This document shows positions 23,414 through 26,282 of a DNA stretch of 26,282 nt, piece by piece. Source of the DNA: JBGQOJ01 sp052119585 (GTDB lineage Bacteria > Pseudomonadota > Alphaproteobacteria > Rhodobacterales > Rhodobacteraceae). The DNA is taken from the NCBI RefSeq assembly GCF_052119585.1, contig NZ_JBGQOJ010000036.1, positions 1 through 26,282 on the forward strand, written 5' to 3'. Numbering within the stretch: the first letter of the stretch is position 1; each line of letters begins with the position of its first letter. Position numbers and translations under genes: made by a program. The notes below the pieces were generated by a model that did not search any database, was not told the origin of the DNA, and saw only the letters and a list, made by a program, of their open reading frames with translations.

Positions 23414-23801
23414 TAGATGTGTCCTTTTCGCAGGCTACCGCACAAGAAGCGCCTTTGGCTTTTCTCGGGTTTGCTCTGTTTCGAATGGGTTGCTTTAATC
23501 CAAGCATAATTGTTCAGTCTTGAACGGTAGCACAATGCTGCATCCGCGAAAAGCTCAGACTGCTCAAATGGTATAATTTTTTTATGACACTCAGCCTGCG
23601 GAGCCGCAGCCGGTTGGATTTGCGCGCCTCACGAAGGATTAGGGCCAGCGCACAGCCCAAAGGTCAGACAACAGGCATTCTGCACTCGTGTCGTTCGTAA
23701 ATGAGCGGAGGTAATGGCGCAAGAGATGATCTGACGGCACCGCCTGATCATCACCGGCAGGCGCCGGTCCTGCGCGATGTTTCTTGGGCGGGCCGCCGCC
23801 G
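23414..23801. other. Intergenic region between ParB/RepB pair and EPS operon
   Basis: These 388 bases hold no credible gene. The right part (about 23640-23801) is GC-rich 3' sequence of the RepB-like transcript; the left part is AT-richer and carries the candidate operator/promoter described separately. A perfect TATAAT (23572-23577, + strand) has no matching -35 box. The hairpin CTGCGGAGCCGCAG (23596-23609) has no following T-run in either direction. No tRNA or recognised small RNA is seen. Confidence 0.6.
23506..23535 (-). promoter_or_regulatory. Candidate EPS operon promoter with palindromic operator in the spacer
   Basis: On the minus strand TTGTGC (23535-23530) and AATTAT (23511-23506) are 18 bases apart, about 93 bases before the MarR start codon. 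The spacer holds GTTCAAGACTGAAC (23525-23512), a palindrome with 5-base arms GTTCA/TGAAC around four bases. A dimeric MarR-type regulator binding there would block polymerase. Promoter strength and binding are inferred, the repeat is seen directly. Confidence 0.42.
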
Positions 23802-24881
23802 TCAGCCGTTCTGTGCCTGGTCCGAACTCGCCTGATACGAAGTGGACCCCGAAGCATCAGGCGGTATGCTCTCGCCCGTTGACACGGCTTCTTGTTGCAG
23901 GGCCTCTTCCATGCTGAGCGTGCTCACCACCAGTTCGAACTGTTCGAGAATTTCCGGGGCGTGTCGGCCGATGTAGGATTTTACCGCCGCGTTCCCAATC
24001 AGCTTTGTCAGATAGCCCTTGGCGACGACAAGGTTTAGCAGCTCAGAGCCATAGTTCTGCTCGGCATCCTTGTACTTGGTCTGGACCTGGCTCATTTCGC
24101 GCTCGAGGCGCACGATCTGCTCCAGCGGATCACCCTTGGGTTGATCCGGTTTCGGGGCTGGGGTGTCACTGCGCTGCTCGGACGGGGTGGCTTTCAGCAG
24201 CGCGTCGGCGTGTGCGGCGGTGACGCTGTTGGCTGCAATCATCAACTCCACGGCCTCGATCTGGCGCGCAGCCTTCATCTTGCGCAGATGACGTGTGACA
24301 TCGGGCGCAAACTGATGGTCTTGCAGCAACTCGACCGCTTTGGGGCAAATCCCGTGCAGCAAGTTGATCCGGCTGTTGATGGTCGACAGGTTCACATTGA
24401 ACGCGCGCGCCAGCCTTTCCTTGGCGACGCCTTTGTCAATTGCGCGGCGCATCATGTAATGCTCTTGCACCGTCGAGAGCCGGTTGATCCGGTGATTGTA
24501 GGTGTAGGTCTCGAAATCCTTGGCGATCAGGCAAGGGGCCGTTTCCTGTCCCAATTCCTTGAGTGCCAACACGCGCAGATTGCCGTCCAGCAGCAGAAAG
24601 CCCGCTGCATCCGGGTCTGGCTTGATCACCGACAGCGGTTCGATCAGACCGATCTCGCGGATCGAGGACACGATCTGCTTGAACTTGCGTGTGGTCATGA
24701 CACCATCGGGCACTTTCTTGCTGGGCATCAGTTCTTCGAGCGGGATCTGGTAGGTCTCGAGATCAAAGCCGAGAATCAGGTTCAGCGGCCCCTTGGGATA
24801 GGTCAGGTCGCTGTCTTCCTCCGCACTGGGCGGCGGGAAAGCACCGGGGTAGATCGGCTTTACTGTGTTGTGCAGGGTCAT
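23802..24881 (-). CDS. ParB-like protein with RepB-type plasmid-partition C-terminal domain
   Basis: 359 residues. Residues about 43-135 form a ParB-N-like domain (IPLEELMPSKK..., SIREIGLIEPLSVIK, FLLLDGNLRVLALKELG), in which the usual GERR is DGNLR and the second box is degenerate (HRINRLS). A helix-turn-helix follows at about 153-176 (VAKERLARAFNVNLSTINSR). Residues about 205-330 match the RepB C-terminal type (AVELMIAANSVTAAHADALL, NLVVAKGYLTKLI). The last 30 residues are Ser-rich and disordered. The ATG at 24881 has AAAGGA seven bases upstream, and 14 bases separate it from the upstream ParB gene. A DNA-binding role is likely; true segregation is doubtful without ParA. Confidence 0.82.
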   Translation of the reverse strand: MTLHNTVKPIYPGAFPPPSAEEDSDLTYPKGPLNLILGFDLETYQIPLEELMPSKKVPDGVMTTRKFKQIVSSIREIGLIEPLSVIKPDPDAAGFLLLDGNLRVLALKELGQETAPCLIAKDFETYTYNHRINRLSTVQEHYMMRRAIDKGVAKERLARAFNVNLSTINSRINLLHGICPKAVELLQDHQFAPDVTRHLRKMKAARQIEAVELMIAANSVTAAHADALLKATPSEQRSDTPAPKPDQPKGDPLEQIVRLEREMSQVQTKYKDAEQNYGSELLNLVVAKGYLTKLIGNAAVKSYIGRHAPEILEQFELVVSTLSMEEALQQEAVSTGESIPPDASGSTSYQASSDQAQNG

Positions 24882-24895
24882 CTCTTTGTCCTTTC

Positions 24896-25774
24896 TCAGA
24901 CGATTTCAACGCGATCGGCGAGGTACTTGGGCAAGCTGTCCAGTCCTTCCGCGCGCAACAGGGTGACGAAGTTCTCATCGGCAAAGAGGGATTTAAGGCC
25001 TTGGACCACCAGCAGCAGTTGCTGCTGCGCATGCTCGGCTTTCAGCACCATCTTGTGCTGGCGGGCGACCTCCTTCTGATAGGTCTTGACCAGCGAGTGA
25101 GCGGAATTGGGCAGCTTCGGGCGCGCGGCCGATTTAGGACCCTTCTCGCGGCGTTTCTCGATCAGCCGCTTGGCATCAGTGATCTGGTGGCCTTTCAGCT
25201 GGCCCGTCTTGTAGGCCTCCTCCAGCATGTCGCCCAAATCATCATCGTCGTTTTTGGCGCGGGCGATCTCGAGCGCGGTGGTCAGCGGGATCGTGCCGTG
25301 TTGCACCGCCTCGATCAGCCTCTCCTCGCCCTTTTCTAGCAAGAAGACGATGTCGCGCACGTATTTCTGCGACAGGCCGGTGTTTTGGATGATGTCATCG
25401 ATTGTATATTCCCGCGCCAGCAGCAATTCGATGTCGGCGAGGATTTCCAAAGGACGGTGGCCGCGCCGGGCGATGTTTTCCGCAAGGCTCATGATGAAGG
25501 CGTCTTCATCGCTGACGTTCACGACCAGCGCCGGGATGTGGGTCTCACCCAAGAGCCGGAAGGCATTCAGCCGACCTTCACCGCAAACCAGCAGGAAGGC
25601 GGGCTTGCCATCCGCGCCGTCGCGCTCTGTCACCGTGATTGGTTTTTTGAGGCCGATGGTGCGGATGTTCTCCACGATCTCCTCGAACACTTTCATGTTG
25701 CGGTCGCGCGAGTTCAGCACCTCAACACGCTCGATCGGCACCATGGTGACGCTGTCGGGGGTGTCAGTCATCAT
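24896..25774 (-). CDS. ParB/RepB/Spo0J-family DNA-binding protein
   Basis: 292 residues from the ATG at 25774. Its start is fixed by AGGAGG seven bases upstream; the frame is open to an ATG at 25795, but that would place the ribosome site inside the gene. The ParB-N domain (about 10-110) has MVPIERVEVLNSRDRN, a CTP-loop-like CGEGRLNAFRLLG and SLAENIARR, close to the GERRxxA and ENxxR boxes of ParB CTPases. A helix-turn-helix is likely near YTIDDIIQNTGLSQKYVRDI. A Gln/Leu-rich C-terminal part (HAQQQLLLVVQGLKSLFADE) may dimerise. It precedes the RepB-like gene by 14 bases, and the pair is probably transcribed together. No ParA ATPase or centromere-like site was found nearby. Confidence 0.84.
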   Translation of the reverse strand: MMTDTPDSVTMVPIERVEVLNSRDRNMKVFEEIVENIRTIGLKKPITVTERDGADGKPAFLLVCGEGRLNAFRLLGETHIPALVVNVSDEDAFIMSLAENIARRGHRPLEILADIELLLAREYTIDDIIQNTGLSQKYVRDIVFLLEKGEERLIEAVQHGTIPLTTALEIARAKNDDDDLGDMLEEAYKTGQLKGHQITDAKRLIEKRREKGPKSAARPKLPNSAHSLVKTYQKEVARQHKMVLKAEHAQQQLLLVVQGLKSLFADENFVTLLRAEGLDSLPKYLADRVEIV

Positions 25775-25808
25775 GGGCGGGCCTCCTGCGCGCATATGTA
25801 TTGTTCAT
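25764..25808 (-). CDS. Possible 14-codon leader ORF upstream of the ParB gene
   Basis: ATG at 25808, with AAGGAG eight bases upstream (25822-25817), encodes MNNTYARRRPAHDD and stops at TGA 25766-25764. That stop lies just inside the beginning of the ParB gene in a different frame, after its ATG at 25774. The strong ribosome site and the overlap suggest translational coupling, but such a short ORF could be accidental. Confidence 0.3.
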   Translation of the reverse strand: MNNTYARRRPAHDD

Positions 25809-25850
25809 GTTTTGTACTCCTTGCTGGGTTGAGATGTGAGGGATGTGGGA

Positions 25851-26144
25851 TCATTTCTGCTTTCTCCAGATGCCGACCCGCTCGGCCATGCCGTAGAAAA
25901 AGTCGAGGTCATCGAAGCGGAACGCCTCGAATGCGATGCTGTTGCGATTGCACATGCGGATTTCCTGACTGGGCAGATCGAGCCAGGGCAGCAGAAAGTA
26001 GTCGAGCTCGGCCTCATTCGCGTGATCAAGGCGGATCGCCAGTGTCACATCCGCCTTGTAGCGGGAGGGGTCAAACCGGATGCGCCAGCGATGCCGACCA
26101 TCGTTCAGGGGCTGGCAGCGCGCCAGAACCAGACTGACGCGCAA
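25851..26144 (-). CDS. Unrecognised protein, C-terminal part; possibly a broken gene
   Basis: The frame is open from 26210 down to the TGA at 25851. The only usual start is a TTG at 26144 with a poor ribosome site, giving 97 residues. Codons before it also read sensibly (KTDLLDINDELRVSLVLARC), so the real protein is longer. An in-frame TAG at 26213-26211 then interrupts a frame that stays open to the window edge. Visible features are RWRIRFDPSRYKADVTLAIR, ELDYFLLPWLDLP and AFRFDDLDFFYGMAERV, a beta-rich, aromatic-rich C-terminus. I have a vague memory of such tails on large recombinase-type proteins beside ParB pairs, not verifiable here. The gap to the ParB gene is 76 bases. Confidence 0.45.
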   Translation of the reverse strand: MRVSLVLARCQPLNDGRHRWRIRFDPSRYKADVTLAIRLDHANEAELDYFLLPWLDLPSQEIRMCNRNSIAFEAFRFDDLDFFYGMAERVGIWRKQK

Positions 26145-26282
26145 CTCGTCATTGATGTCGAGCAGATCGGTCTTGGGGTGACGTGCGACCTGCCCACCGA
26201 CGGCGGCGAGCTATGCGGGAATTTGGGTGATGGCGTGATTTGAAGGGCGGCGTATCGTGGCGGGTGTCAAAGCCGGCCAGAA

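Noticed and set aside
23596..23609. Hairpin CTGCGGAGCCGCAG as a terminator
   Set aside because: No T-run follows the stem in either direction; the nearby T-run is on the wrong side.
23639..23857. Minus-strand open frame of 72 codons
   Set aside because: It overlaps the end of the RepB-like gene in another frame, is Arg/Pro-rich as expected of a GC shadow, and has no ribosome binding site.
23414..25850. ParB binding sites (parS-like palindromes) near the ParB pair
   Set aside because: No 14-16-base palindrome of the usual parS or repABC type was seen; the only clear palindrome belongs to the EPS promoter region.
1..26282. CRISPR arrays, tRNA or rRNA genes
   Set aside because: No regularly spaced repeats and no tRNA- or rRNA-like segments were seen by eye on either strand; a covariance search was not possible.

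Overview
The base composition, codon use and gene content suggest an alphaproteobacterium, most likely of the Rhodobacteraceae/Roseobacter group. The main pointers are GC-rich genes, a MarR-type EPS-associated regulator, RepB-like partition proteins, and phage lysis genes of an alphaproteobacterial type. This placement is inferred from recalled protein families; no search was run.

Layout. (1) 1-4332 is a scrambled prophage relic. It starts with a piece of an IS21-type IstA transposase, joined to a fragment of a phage tail-tip (J-like) protein, which runs in frame into the membrane tail of an endolysin-like protein. Two probable spanin genes follow, with an oppositely oriented small gene between them. 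Next come an oppositely oriented UPF0149/SEC-C protein and then tail-fibre genes: a fibre C-terminus, a glycine-rich fibre protein and a small tail-associated protein. (2) 4441-5832 is an intact IS256-family insertion sequence with imperfect terminal inverted repeats and an 8-bp direct repeat. (3) 6134-7516 (+) is a WecA/MraY-type polyprenyl-phosphate sugar-phosphate transferase, the likely priming enzyme for a surface polysaccharide. It converges on the main operon. (4) 23413-7564 (-) is one long polysaccharide operon: MarR-type regulator, UDP-uronate 4-epimerase, UDP-HexNAc 6-dehydrogenase, Wzx-type flippase, methyltransferase, GT4, GT2, LbH acyltransferase, acyltransferase-3/SGNH, GT2, GT4, GT4, asparagine-synthase-type amidotransferase, EpsG/Wzy-like polymerase and a 5'-truncated rfbA. 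Genes overlap or lie tens of bases apart. (5) 23802-26282 (-) holds two ParB/RepB-family proteins in tandem without a ParA, preceded by the C-terminal part of an unrecognised protein.

How the genes work together. The WecA-like enzyme would load the first sugar phosphate on undecaprenyl phosphate. Five glycosyltransferases would extend the unit using uronic acid donors made by the dehydrogenase and epimerase. The AsnB-like enzyme, the two acyltransferases and the methyltransferase could decorate it. The flippase would export the lipid-linked unit and the EpsG-like protein would polymerise it. No Wza/Wzc/Wzb export genes are in the window. A palindrome inside a plausible promoter ahead of the MarR-type gene is a candidate autoregulatory operator for the operon.

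I did not find a convincing wholly new system. The least explained parts are the ParA-less ParB/RepB pair with its short leader ORF, and the accessory genes embedded in the prophage relic.
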